10,000 bases of DNA from Symbiodinium natans (GCA_905221605.1 CAJNDS010002834.1:55001-65000); one strand, 5' to 3'. Counted from the first letter of the stretch, positions 1 to 7,124 are shown. The notes: generated by a model not told the origin, from the sequence alone. Program-made: numbers and translations.

Positions 1-244
1 CATGAGCTTGAGGCACCCGACCGAGCCGGCAGCAGCAGCGCTGACTACGCTGGCGCTGCGCGCGAAGCCCATGGCACTGATGCGAAATGAGCATTAGTGC
101 ACGAGCAGCTTGCAGATCTGCACCACAAAGGCTGCGCTTCCAGCAGGAGCATGTGTGACGCGTCTGCCTGCACACTTGGCCGCCGCAGATGCGGACATGA
201 TGCAGCTGGCCACGGCTCTGGGGCCATTGCTGGAGCGGTTTTAA
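1..244 (+). CDS. possible 3' end of an upstream gene (partial, uncertain)
   Basis: The segment is GC-rich and lacks telomere-like repeats, unlike the 1.1 kb that follows, which suggests coding sequence. One plus-strand frame ends at a TAA at 242-244 and reads as a plausible amphipathic helix (ADADMMQLATALGPLLERF) just before the stop. That frame is closed by a TAG at 95-97. An AAG|G acceptor-like site at 128-131 could open a last exon there. A second frame is open from base 1 to a TGA at 88-90 and could be an earlier exon piece. I do not recognise the protein. It could also be non-coding GC-rich DNA, so the call is tentative. Confidence 0.25.
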
Positions 245-474
245 CCCCATTAAGCACGGAGGGAAAGCCCACCCCGAAACCTCAAGCCCTTTAACTCTGA
301 AACTTCACTCCCTTTTATGGACGTCGATGAAATCCCAGCCCTACGCATCATCCCGAAGCCCTAAACCTCCCCAAGAACCTCGCCAGGAATCCCCAAGCCC
401 ACAGCCGTCAACCCTGTCAACTCTCTCCGGTACACCCTAGAACCCGTATGAGCCTTAAACCCAAGAAGCCCTAA

Positions 475-594
475 CGAGGTCATGCTCTGTGGGCAACACC
501 CTCGTCCGACCCTAAACCCTAAACCCTGAACCCCACAGCCAAGAAGTCCAAGCCTCAAAGAGGTCGCGCTCTGTGGGCAACACCCTCGTGCGAC
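475..594 (+). repeat. pair of ~35 bp direct repeats
   Basis: The stretch at 475-510 is repeated at 560-594 with only a few differences. The identical core is CTCTGTGGGCAACACCCTCG, followed by TNCGAC. The copies are 85 bp apart, and a short CCCTAAA array lies between them, so the whole may be one duplicated unit of degenerate telomeric repeat plus a unique core. Confidence 0.75.
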
Positions 595-925
595 TCAGCA
601 CCGCTGCGCGCAGCCCGGCGTCCAGCGCCGCGCGGAGCATGGGCAGGCATGGGGGAATTTAGGTAGGGTTTATAGGGTTTATAGGGTGTAAGCCCTTAAA
701 GCTTATGTGGTTATAAAGGGTTATAAGGGCTTATTTATAGGGGTTATAGGGCTTATTATACAGTCTATAGGGTTTACAGGCTTTATAGGGTTGATGGATG
801 TTAGGGTTTACGGTTTGTCGGGTTTAATGGTTTCGGGCCTAAAGGGGGGTTTAATGTTTAGAGGGTTGAGGGCTTAGGGGTTGAAGGGGCTTTATTCAGT
901 TTATATCTGGTGATTTCTCTACATG

Positions 926-987
926 ATGGCCCTTTTTGGGGTCCCTATTATATGGCGGCTCATTTAGGGTACCCAAAAGGGGGCCAT
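926..987. repeat. inverted repeat, possible short element with inverted ends
   Basis: The left arm at 926-946 (ATGGCCCTTTTTGGGGTCCC) is nearly the reverse complement of the right arm at 966-987, with a ~19 bp loop. The CCCTTTTTGGG and GGTCCCT wording resembles the ends of the intron-like elements at 1641-1740 and 3851-3951, so it may be a relict of the same broad family sitting outside a gene. Confidence 0.6.
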
Positions 988-1466
988 AATCTAGAGAGCT
1001 GACCATATAGACTCATTGCAGGGTTTCTAGGGCTTGCAGCGCTTATAGGGTTGAGGGTTCGGGCTTCTGGAGTTTATAAGGCTTAGGGGCTTCGGGCTTT
1101 TCGGGCTTCTGGGGTGCGTCATGGTGCGCCCTGAGAGCGGGTTTAGGGCTTAGGGTGAGAACCCGCTAAGTACGCGGTCTTGCCCCCGTTAGACCCGAAA
1201 CCCTCCTATAAGCCCCTTTGAGCTACTGGGGCACCGCAACTGGATTTAGGATTTAGGTTTTTAGGGTGGGTCCACTTGCGGCGTTACAGCTAGGACCGAG
1301 AGCCGTGTAAACCCCAACCCCTGCCAGTAGCACCCAACGGCGTACCCAAGGTGGCGGCAGAATCCATCCGAAAGACTACAAGGTGCTTTATAAATCATCC
1401 AGGGCAGCAGATCCTTTCTTTCCCGAAGCACCTGTTTTCCCGCGCTCCCAAAGCCGGAGCTCGAAC

Positions 1467-3608
1467 ATGGCGACCTTGACGGCCCTCACGGCCTTCGTAG
1501 CTCCCAAGGAGGCTGGGCTCCACGTGAAGTTCCAGAGCCTGGCGGGGGAGGCCGTGTGTGAGGTGAGCCTGGCCCCGGGCTCCACCTTGGAAGACCTGGA
1601 GGGCCATCTGAAGACCCATCTCGGGATAGGGAGAGACTTGGTAGCCCAGCGGTGCCCTTTTGCCCCCTTTTTTTGGTTCAAGGGTTCCCTACATAAGGTA
1701 TCCAACGGTACCCTTATTAAAGTATGGTTTCTGGGCTACCGAGGAGAAGATGCTGAGCATGAGTCCTTCGACATCTTCGCACATCCCTCCCAGGAGCCGC
1801 TGGACAAGCGCGAGCAGGCGGATGCCCACGCAGAGCTCACCTTCAGCAGAGACATCTTCGTCTCCGGCCGAAAGTTTCTGGCCGCGATGGCAGTCGAGGC
1901 CTTCAACCCGCAGTCAGGAGCCTTCGATGTGAACTGGACTCTGAGGACGGCCCAGAACGTGGCACGGGCGGAAGTGGAGCCGTTTCTCGGCAGCTTGGAG
2001 CTGTCGGATCTGGAGGGGGTGAAGTTCATGCGCGTCTTTCAGCGCCTCACAGTCCCATCCGAGGAGTGGAATTTGATGAACCTGAAATTGCTTCAGGATT
2101 TGGATCCGAGGTTGAAGTTGTGCAAGCATGTGCTGTGCAAGCACTGGCGCCAGGTGGCAAGAGAAGCAGCCACGAGGAGGGTTGTGCGGCAGCCCTCGCC
2201 CCTGTGTCTCCTGAAAAAGAATAAGCGCGGAAATGTCGTTGGAATGGAATGCGTGTCCTCAGACTCCAGCTTTCCTGACGGCTTCGATGGCAATCTTCAA
2301 ACTGCTTTGCGTCTGAATGACGTTCTTCCTGAGGCTACTTCCGTGGGTTCGCGTCTGCGTGCGCTTGCGTCCCTGCACTGGGGCCCGCAGATTCCGCCCA
2401 CTCCATCAGCACTAGAGCAGGCGTGGGCATGGCTCGAAGCTGGCGCCAAGGACGAGGAGATTCTCGGAGCTGATGCCCCCGCAAGTGCCTGGGAGAACGT
2501 GCGGGTGGCCCATGTGCAGCTGCGGCTGGCGTGTGACTTGGGCCCCGTGGCCGTGGAGCAAAACCTGGATACGAACTTCTTCCGCTTCGTGACGAAATTC
2601 CTCGGCTGGAGGCTGTGCGTGGTGCGCTTCTGGGGCTTGCACTGCTTCGTTCGCGACGCTCGCGACATGGAGAAGGAGGACTCTAGCAGCGCCCTTGGCG
2701 AGCGGGCGACCTTAGAGGAGCACCTGGACAGAGCCATAAAGGAGGCGAAGGGAGATGGAGACTTTCGAGGGGTGATGATGCTGGTGCTGGACCTCCCCGA
2801 GAACCATGACCTCACCAGCCACTGCCAGAGCTTGGAGTGGAAGCACTCGAAGACCATGCCGCTGCGCTTCGTCCTTTGCGAGTGCGTGCACTATGACCTC
2901 AAGGACTCAGGGAGCCTGCTGCGATTTCTCCATGAGGCCGACGTGCGGCTGGTGCGTCTCGAGTACTTGCGGGAGCTGTGCCGCAAGGGCCGGCGCCTGC
3001 CAAGGCGGCAGGAAGCTGAGAAGGAAAGGACGGAGTCCGGCGAAGCAGCGCTTGTGGATGACATTCTGAGCTGTGTCAAGATCAATGAGCAGACCGGGCA
3101 CATGTCTACAGAGTCCCAGGAGGGTCAGATGGTTGAGGTCCGGCTGGTTTCGGTGTCACATGCCTGGGAGAGCATGCAACATCCCGACCCGTGGGGGTTC
3201 CAGCTTGAGACCGTTGTCGAGGAAATGGTGGCGAAGCACAAACCTGCCGGAAATCGACGCCAGGTCTACCTCTTCTTCGACTACCTCTCTCTGCCGCAGT
3301 ACGAACGAACGACCTCAGAGGAGAAAGAGTGCTTCCAGCGCGCCGTCGAGAACATGCACCTCATGTACGCTCACGAGGCCATTCACGTCTTCGTTCTCGA
3401 CAAGCTCACGCCAGCGGATAGACAAAGCAAGGACGGTGAGATCATTGTCTACCATGAGGACAGCGAAGCAGTCAAATCTGTGCCCGTCAAAGACCTGAAG
3501 TTCAACGAGACGCCGTACCTTTCGAGAGGATGGTGCCAGGCGGAGACAGAGTGGGCAAGCCTGCGAGAGACACTCTCGCACATGCCCTCACCGCCAAGCA
3601 AGTTCCAG
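1467..3608 (+). CDS. exon 1: ubiquitin-like N-terminus, unknown middle, SHAW/FFDYLSLPQ module
   Basis: The frame is open from 1383, but the first ATG is at 1467 in a good eukaryotic context (AACATGG), so I start there. About 1518-1632, resuming after 1744, resembles a ubiquitin-like fold (VKFQSLAGEAVCEVSLAPGS, then LEDLEGHLKTHLGIG). The middle part, about 1860-3060, is not recognised; it has several Trp- and Leu-rich stretches and a charged KEAKGDGDFRG segment before MMLVLDLP. From about 3130 come VSVSHAWESMQHPDPWGFQ, then VYLFFDYLSLPQYERT near 3265-3310, AVENMHLMYAHEAIHVFVLD near 3345-3400, and YLSRGWCQAETEWASL near 3517-3565. From memory this motif series recurs in unannotated dinoflagellate and algal proteins, and it faintly recalls HET/TIR-like folds; that last link is inference. 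The exon ends CAG|GAG with a GA donor at 3609. Confidence 0.85.
1641..1740 (+). mobile_element. introner-like element with 10 bp inverted ends inside exon 1
   Basis: The ends GGTAGCCCAG (starting at 1640) and CTGGGCTACC (ending at 1740) are perfect inverted repeats. The interior has CCCTTTTTTTGG, GGGTTCCCT and a GTATGG near the right end, all shared with the element at 3851-3951. It can be read through in frame, but the peptide it adds (CPFAPFFWFKGSLHKV and so on) interrupts the ubiquitin-like region. If spliced, a GA donor at 1633 and the AG at 1742-1743 remove 111 bp and keep the frame, giving LGIG-REDAEHESF. The first bases after donor and acceptor match (GAGA/GAGA), which looks like a target-site duplication. 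Confidence 0.7.
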
Positions 3609-3736
3609 GAGGGTTTTGTTCGAAACTAGGGGGTACTTGATTGGGTCCTGATTACAAGGGACTCCGATTATTTGGGGACGAAATTAGGGGTCCCCTCAAC
3701 CCTAAACCCTAAGCCCTCATTTCTGTCAACCCTCAG
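3609..3736 (+). other. intron 1 (GA-AG, 128 bp)
   Basis: The exon ends TTCCAG|GAG and the next begins CTCAG|GAG, so the boundary is duplicated. The intron contains a short CCCTAAACCCTAAGCCC run (about 3698-3717) and a pyrimidine-rich stretch just before the acceptor. Reading through would stop at 3627-3629, so splicing is needed for the protein to continue into the LRR part. Confidence 0.7.
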
Positions 3737-3840
3737 GAGAAGATGGGGCAGTTGGCGTTCACGCACCGGAACGATGCGGGAGCGGTCATCCAACTCCAGG
3801 CCCGCGTCTTCTTTCAGAAGACTTCGGCCACCACCCAGCT
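3737..3840 (+). CDS. exon 2: linker and start of LRR region
   Basis: It begins after AG at 3735-3736 in phase 0 and reads EKMGQLAFTHRNDAGAVIQL, then a helix ending TTQL. The end is set by a GC donor at 3841, which joins CT to G of the next exon (Leu). This gives TTQLLLEGLDEAQ across the junction. The FTHRNDA stretch fits the linker that I recall after SHAW-type modules in dinoflagellate proteins; this is from memory. No catalytic residue is recognised. Confidence 0.68.
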
Positions 3841-3850
3841 GCTTCTTGAC

Positions 3851-3951
3851 AGCCCAGTGGTACCCTTTACCCTTTTTTGGGCTATGGGTTCCCTTGCAAA
3901 GTAACCAACCCTAAAAGGGTGCCAGTATTATAGTATGGTTACCGGGCTACC
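3851..3951 (+). mobile_element. second introner-like element forming most of intron 2
   Basis: This ~100 bp element shares wording and length with 1641-1740: AGCCCAGTGGTACCC at the left, CCCTTTTTTGGG, GGGTTCCCTT, AGTATGGTTACCGGGCTACC at the right. The ends are imperfect inverted repeats. The flanks look like a decayed target duplication (GCTTCTTGAC to the left, GCTCCTGGAG to the right). The inferred intron runs from 3841 (GC donor, inside the left flank copy) to 3954 (AG), so the donor comes from host sequence and the acceptor from just beyond the element. Confidence 0.7.
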
Positions 3952-3954
3952 AAG

Positions 3955-4038
3955 GCTCCTGGAGGGGCTTGACGAGGCGCAGGTTCGCCTCCTCTGCGAA
4001 GTGCTGCCTTCATACACGCGCCTGGAAGACATCGTCTT
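3955..4038 (+). CDS. exon 3: leucine-rich repeat
   Basis: It reads LLEGLDEAQVRLLCEVLP, then SYTRLEDIVL, a typical helix-then-strand unit of a ribonuclease-inhibitor-type LRR. Phase 2 at both ends. The GA donor at 4039 joins to G of exon 4 and gives LEDIVLNGNVQLG, which restores the L..L.L..N pattern. Without splicing the frame runs into telomeric repeats. Confidence 0.75.
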
Positions 4039-4112
4039 GACCCTGGGGACCACAAGAACCCCAAAAATTGGGGCCCTGTACCCCAGTGCTGCTGTAATTC
4101 CTATGTCAAGGT

Positions 4113-4149
4113 ACCCTAAACCCTAAACCCTAAACCCTAAACCCTAAAC
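4113..4149 (+). repeat. CCCTAAA telomeric array in intron 3
   Basis: Five perfect or near-perfect CCCTAAA units lie inside the 133 bp intron 4039-4171, ending 22 bp before the acceptor AG at 4170-4171. The C-rich strand is the sense strand, so the array may stand in for a pyrimidine tract. Confidence 0.9.
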
Positions 4150-4171
4150 AGGGTTCATATTGGTGCCCTAG

Positions 4172-4261
4172 GAATGGGAACGTGCAGCTGGGCACCCGTG
4201 GAGCTGTGGCGGCCGTGCAGTCCGCCGCAAAGTTTGTTCACATGGAGTCCTGTGGGCTTCA
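4172..4261 (+). CDS. exon 4: leucine-rich repeat
   Basis: It reads NGNVQLGTRGAVAAVQSAAK, then FVHMESCGLQ. This matches the N..LG..GA.A......L..L....CGL layout of RI-type LRRs. Begins after AG at 4170-4171. The GT donor at 4262 (GTCACT) is followed at exon 5 by GTCAGC, so the first four bases after donor and acceptor are identical. Confidence 0.75.
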
Positions 4262-4290
4262 GTCACTTAGAAGCCGAATGAGTACATTAA

Positions 4291-4349
4291 AGGGTTTAGG
4301 GTTTAGGGTTTAGGGTTTAGGGTTTAGGGTTTAGGGTTTGGCGTTTAGG
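4291..4349 (-). repeat. TTTAGGG telomeric array in intron 4
   Basis: About eight units, nearly perfect except for one GGCGTTTAGGG break, start ~30 bp after the donor of intron 4 (4262-4476). The orientation is opposite to the array in intron 3, so exon 4 is flanked by inverted telomeric arrays. Confidence 0.9.
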
Positions 4350-4373
4350 GTATCTTACTAGCTGAACGAGTAC

Positions 4374-4455
4374 ACTTCACACTTTTTGGAATACCATAAT
4401 TCCCTATAAAACTGAAAGTGTGCACTTTTTTTGGGGGGGGGGGGAGGGGGGGGGG
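4374..4455. repeat. nested hairpin followed by long G tract in intron 4
   Basis: ACTTCACACTTT (4374-4385) pairs with AAAGTGTGCACTT (4415-4427), with an inner GGAAT/ATTCC stem at 4388-4403. It is followed by T runs and then G12-A-G10 at 4433-4455, ending 21 bp before the acceptor. Such a G tract replaces the usual pyrimidine tract. Confidence 0.7.
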
Positions 4456-4476
4456 CTTATGAACTCAGCAACTAAG

Positions 4477-4526
4477 GTCAGCCGATGCCAAGGCCATGGC
4501 TGAAGCGCTCTCGTCCAGCAACTCGG
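4477..4526 (+). CDS. exon 5: leucine-rich repeat helix
   Basis: A 50 bp exon completing CAG from exon 4, then SADAKAMAEALSSSNS, the helix half of an LRR. The GT donor at 4527 has the good GTATG context. Phase 1 at the end; joining GC from exon 6 makes Gly. Confidence 0.72.
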
Positions 4527-4662
4527 GTATGCTTGGGCCTTTTCCTCTTTAATGGGGTTCAAAAGGGTCATATTTCTATAGGAATACTTCTCCGAGGATT
4601 CTACCGGGATGTGTTATTGTAAGAGGATCATATTTAGGAACAATTGCAGAGGGTATAAAGCC

Positions 4663-4697
4663 TAAACCCTAAACCCTAGAACCCTAAACCCTAGGGC
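4663..4697 (+). repeat. CCCTAAA array directly before exon 6
   Basis: About four C-rich telomeric units, two of them altered to CCCTAGA/CCCTAGG, end within 10 bp of the acceptor of intron 5 (AG at 4704-4705). Confidence 0.85.
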
Positions 4698-4705
4698 CAT
4701 CCTAG

Positions 4706-4785
4706 GCAAGGACCGGCCACACCTGGAGCTTTTGAACCTCAAGGGAAACTTCATCGACGAGGAAGGCCAGAAAGCGCTTGAGAGG
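4706..4785 (+). CDS. exon 6: leucine-rich repeat
   Basis: It reads KDRPHLELLNLKGN, then FIDEEGQKALER, a textbook RI-type LRR (L..L.L..N.I...G...L). The GT donor at 4786 (AGG|GTGACT) and the acceptor before 5007 (CAG|GTGAGA) share GTGA, and joining gives KALERVRRRLPNLQIEF, which carries the next LRR strand into exon 7. Confidence 0.8.
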
Positions 4786-5006
4786 GTGACTGGGCAGGGC
4801 TTCGGATATTTTGCATATGTTCCCCGTATTTGGTTTAGGAGGATCATCTGTAGGAATATTTCATTATTTCCCTTTTTGGTCGTTTTGTCACTTAGTTGGT
4901 TTGGAAGGATCGTCTTTGGGAATATTTCGTTGTTTTCCTTATTGGGTTGCGGAGGATCGTGTTTTAGGAAGATGTTTCAGAGGGTCTTAGAAGGGGACCA
5001 ACCCAG

Positions 5007-5405
5007 GTGAGACGGCGCCTCCCGAATCTCCAGATCGAGTTTCGCGGCCAGCTTTGCCCCGGCGATGTCGGCCAAAGGATGCCAAGCATCACTTGGTCGG
5101 TTCCGCGCGCGACAGTTGTCGCGGTACAGATACCCACGGACACCGTGCTTGATTACGAGGGGCCACTTCTGATACGCAACTTCCCTGGTGTCGTGCTCCG
5201 CATGCAGAAGCTCGAGTTTGCAGCAGAGGCAATCACGGCAGAAACCTTTGAAAGCGCTGCGAAGAATATACGGAAAGCCGCAGAAACGATTCTTCCTCAC
5301 AAGTTCAGCGCAATCGGGCTGTCGTGCACTTCGATGTCTTTTGTCCTTGGCCCCAAGCGCGTCGACGAGCAGCTCAACAGTGTATGCCCGACGGCAGCCG
5401 TCACA
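5007..5405 (+). CDS. exon 7: LRR end fused to N-terminal half of an Asp/Glu racemase-superfamily enzyme
   Basis: The first ~12 codons (VRRRLPNLQIEF) finish the LRR. From about 5100 the frame reads RATVVAVQIPTDTVLDYEGP, then FPGVVLRMQKLEF, ITAETF and AAETILPHKFSAIGLSCTSM. This matches the N-terminal half of the maleate isomerase / arylmalonate decarboxylase family. The Cys codon at 5325-5327 sits where the first catalytic Cys lies; arylmalonate decarboxylase lacks it, so an isomerase or racemase is more likely. The family's P-S-S-N substrate loop is PTDT here, so a binding Asn appears lost. An in-frame ATG at 5079 is an alternative start for a stand-alone enzyme. The exon ends in ACA with a GA donor at 5406. 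Confidence 0.82.
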
Positions 5406-5484
5406 GATGCTAGGCTCTCAATGGGCTTTCCGAATATAGGGTTCCCGTAATCGCATTTGGGAGGAGCCATATTCTAGGACGCAG

Positions 5485-5566
5485 GGTAGGCCCTTATTCC
5501 TTTTTTTAGGGTTCCCTTGTGAAGATTTGTTTCAAAGGCCCCCTTTTATAGGGACTCTTGGGTCTA
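5485..5566 (+). mobile_element. degenerate relative of the introner-like elements in intron 7
   Basis: The order GGTAGGCCCTTATTCC, T7, AGGGTTCCCTTGTGAAG, then GGCCCCCTTTTATAGGG follows the pattern of 1641-1740 and 3851-3951, but the inverted ends have decayed. Resemblance is by eye only. Confidence 0.45.
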
Positions 5567-5604
5567 GCATTGGGTCAATTAGGGGTAGGCCTTGTTTTTG
5601 GCAA

Positions 5605-5676
5605 CGCCCTAAACCCTAAACCCTCGTACAACGTCCCAAACCCTAAACCCTAAACCCTGTAACCCTAAACCCTCAT
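5605..5676 (+). repeat. CCCTAAA array in intron 7
   Basis: Three short runs of CCCTAAACCC are separated by TCGTACAACGTCC and TGTA spacers. Sense strand C-rich. Confidence 0.85.
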
Positions 5677-5701
5677 ACCCTCTGCTTCAAAGAGTCGGCC
5701 C

Positions 5702-5745
5702 CGAAGGCCTGAAGCCTTCGAACATCATCTACGATCGAAGCTTCG
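5702..5745. repeat. two adjacent hairpin/palindrome motifs
   Basis: CGAAGGC and GCCTTCG form a perfect 7 bp stem with a CTGAA loop at 5702-5720. A perfect 10 bp palindrome CGAAGCTTCG follows at 5736-5745. Both share the GAAG/CTTC wording. Confidence 0.8.
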
Positions 5746-5805
5746 GTTTAGGGTTTAGGGCCCCAGTTTAATGGTTTGCGGGTTTAGGGGTTTAGGGTTT
5801 AGGGG
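5744..5805 (-). repeat. TTTAGGG-type array in intron 7
   Basis: Short runs of GGTTTAGGGTTTAGGG and GGTTTAGGGGTTTAGGG on the plus strand face the CCCTAAA array 70 bp upstream, so the two could pair in RNA. Confidence 0.8.
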
Positions 5806-6145
5806 CCCTAACCCCTAAGCCTGAAGCCCTAAGCTCTATAAGCCCTAACCCCAGAAATTCTGCATAATCTTGGGATCTAAATTATGGAAGCCCTTCTGTT
5901 CTGGTGAGCGGTGTTCGGCCATTACCCAAATTTACTGCCAAAAAAGGGCCCCAGTTTAGATCATCACCCAAACGTGGTTTCCGAAAATTAACGTGTCCCT
6001 GTTGGGCACTTTTTTGCGGGTGCTTTACGTGGATTTCTTCGAGATTTGCGACAAGAGGGATCCCAAACCCTAGTGAAATTCCAAAACCTAACTCCGGATG
6101 CCCCTAAGCCCCCAAAACCTAAGTTTTGCCATCGAAAGAGCCCAG

Positions 6146-6235
6146 GACATGGCCAGAGCACAGGTCGCTAGCCTCCGCGCACTTCGCGCGACTCGCCTCG
6201 CCCTGGTCACGCCCTACATCCAGGAGCTTGCTGGT
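6146..6235 (+). CDS. exon 8: Asp/Glu racemase-type enzyme, TPY motif segment
   Basis: It reads DMARAQVASLRALR, then ATRLALVTPYIQELAG. In maleate isomerases and arylmalonate decarboxylases the helix A..ALRALG..R(I/L)ALVTPY..E lies between the two halves, and the Tyr of TPY lies near the active site. Begins GAC after CCCAG, phase 0. The donor at 6236 is the strong GTAAGG. Joining to exon 7 gives AAVTDMARAQ. Confidence 0.85.
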
Positions 6236-6408
6236 GTAAGGTGTCGGGCTTCGGGAATGATGAACCTAGGATGCCCAGTACCCTTAGTCCCCACCGGACA
6301 AGTGGGGTTGCAAAACGGCGGCGCGCATGATGTGACGCGACTCTCAGGACAGAAGGCAGTACAGCATTGAGGACCACAGGCAGACAGCAAGGAGTACGAG
6401 ATTCAGGA

Positions 6409-6617
6409 CAATAAGCAGGCCAGGGAGGCTCAGGCGGGCAACTGTACCGGAAATGTGGCCACTTGCAATAAGCAGGCCAAGGGGGGTTCAGGCGGCAACT
6501 GTACTGGAATGTGGGCCAGACGCAATAAGCAGGCCAAGGAAGCTCAGGCGGGCAACTGCAAAAAGCGGGCCAAGCAGGCTCAGGCGGGCAACTGAACCGG
6601 AAGCAAAAAGCAGGCAA
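6409..6617. repeat. minisatellite, 57 bp unit
   Basis: Units begin with CAATAAGCAGGCC or CAAAAAGC at 6409, 6466, 6523, 6559 and 6604, giving spacings of 57, 57, 36 and 45 bp. Each includes a CTCAGGCGGGCAACTG block. All spacings are multiples of three, and a minus-strand frame (6207-6686) reads through as a WPAYC/CPPEP-rich repeat. This is probably chance in a non-coding array, but a coding role is not excluded. Confidence 0.85.
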
Positions 6618-6710
6618 CAAACCCCAGCTTCCGAAAGGGACGTAGGTTTGCGGTTTCAGGCATTTAGAGAGGGGCTTGGATTCCAAGGTCAGGGTTTGGA
6701 TGCTCGAAGT

Positions 6711-6797
6711 GGTAATTCCCCTTTTTTAGGGGTTTTAGGTTGCCTTATAAACCCCTTAAACAGAAGGGCACCCTTTGAAATCCCGGGCTGGGCAGCC
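6711..6797 (+). mobile_element. degenerate introner-like element in intron 8
   Basis: The order GGTAATTCCCCTTTTTTAGG, then AAGGGCACCCTTTGAAATCC and CGGGCTGGGCAGCC matches the 1641-1740 layout. The ends are imperfect (GGTAATTCCCC against GGGCTGGGCAGCC). It is not at a splice boundary, so it is nested inside an older intron. Confidence 0.5.
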
Positions 6798-7124
6798 TAA
6801 ACACCCTCAACCCCACAAGCCCCAACCCTCAGTAGAGTAAGGTATCTGACCTAAGTTGTCCTGCCATTTTTGGGGCTCTCATGGCAGTATTGTCCTTGTC
6901 CCCCTTTGCCATTGCGCACGGAATCGTGCCTGAATTAGAGGGTTTAGGGGTTTAGGGAGATGTTTTCTAGGGAGCCCCATACAATAGTACTTCCTCTTTT
7001 GAATTACCCAATGTGCTAGTCCATTTCTTTGGCCATGCCTAGAATGAAGTACCCCCCAAGAAGGAACTACACTGAAATGTCTAAGGCTTGAACTGCACCT
7101 TAAAACTAGGACACAGAGGAGGAC

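Larger units (their letters stand above)
245..1380. repeat. intergenic stretch of degenerate telomere-like repeats
   Basis: No convincing gene is visible. From about 245 to 600 the plus strand is C-rich (CCCTAAACCC-like, with a clean run at 510-533). From about 660 to 1270 it is G-rich (TTTATAGGG, TTTAGGG, TTGAGGG). Many copies have drifted, with unit lengths of 6 to 9 bp. The last ~120 bp before the gene lose the repeat and become mixed sequence that may hold the promoter and a spliced-leader acceptor. No specific site can be named with confidence. Confidence 0.7.
4565..4980 (+). repeat. dispersed ~26 bp GGAGGATCAT..TAGGAATATTTC motif in introns 5 and 6
   Basis: Related copies occur at about 4565-4590, 4622-4644, 4838-4862, 4903-4928 and 4951-4980. 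The last three are spaced 65 and 48 bp and make up most of intron 6 (4786-5006). Exon 6 interrupts the series but lacks the motif. A weaker relative lies at about 5459-5484 in intron 7. Confidence 0.65.
5406..6145 (+). other. intron 7 (GA-AG, 740 bp) with mixed telomeric arrays
   Basis: No coding sequence is convincing. It holds C-rich arrays (5605-5676 and 5806-5850), G-rich ones (5744-5805), a degenerate element (5485-5566) and two hairpins (5702-5720, 5736-5745). The acceptor is CCCAG at 6141-6145. Confidence 0.7.

Noticed and set aside
45-272. Minus-strand 75-codon ORF at the left edge
   Set aside because: Low-complexity Ala/Pro/Ser composition and no recognisable motif; the plus-strand reading with a helix before TAA is slightly better.
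1383-1466. Start of the large protein at GTG 1383
   Set aside because: A nuclear eukaryotic gene is expected to start at ATG; the ATG at 1467 is the first in frame and has a good context. The upstream codons are probably 5' UTR.
1388-3581. Many ORFs in other frames and on the minus strand over exon 1
   Set aside because: They are shadows of the long GC-rich coding exon, rich in Arg, Ser and Pro with no family resemblance.
4786-5009. Exon 6 continuing through 5009 as coding
   Set aside because: The extra frame encodes a repetitive hydrophobic stretch from the GGAGGATC tandem repeats and ends in a stop. Splicing at 4786 restores the LRR pattern.
5079-5405. Separate enzyme gene starting at ATG 5079
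   Set aside because: Possible, but the same exon begins with the missing LRR strand in the same frame and there is no stop or promoter-like gap between them. I kept the fusion and listed this as its main alternative.
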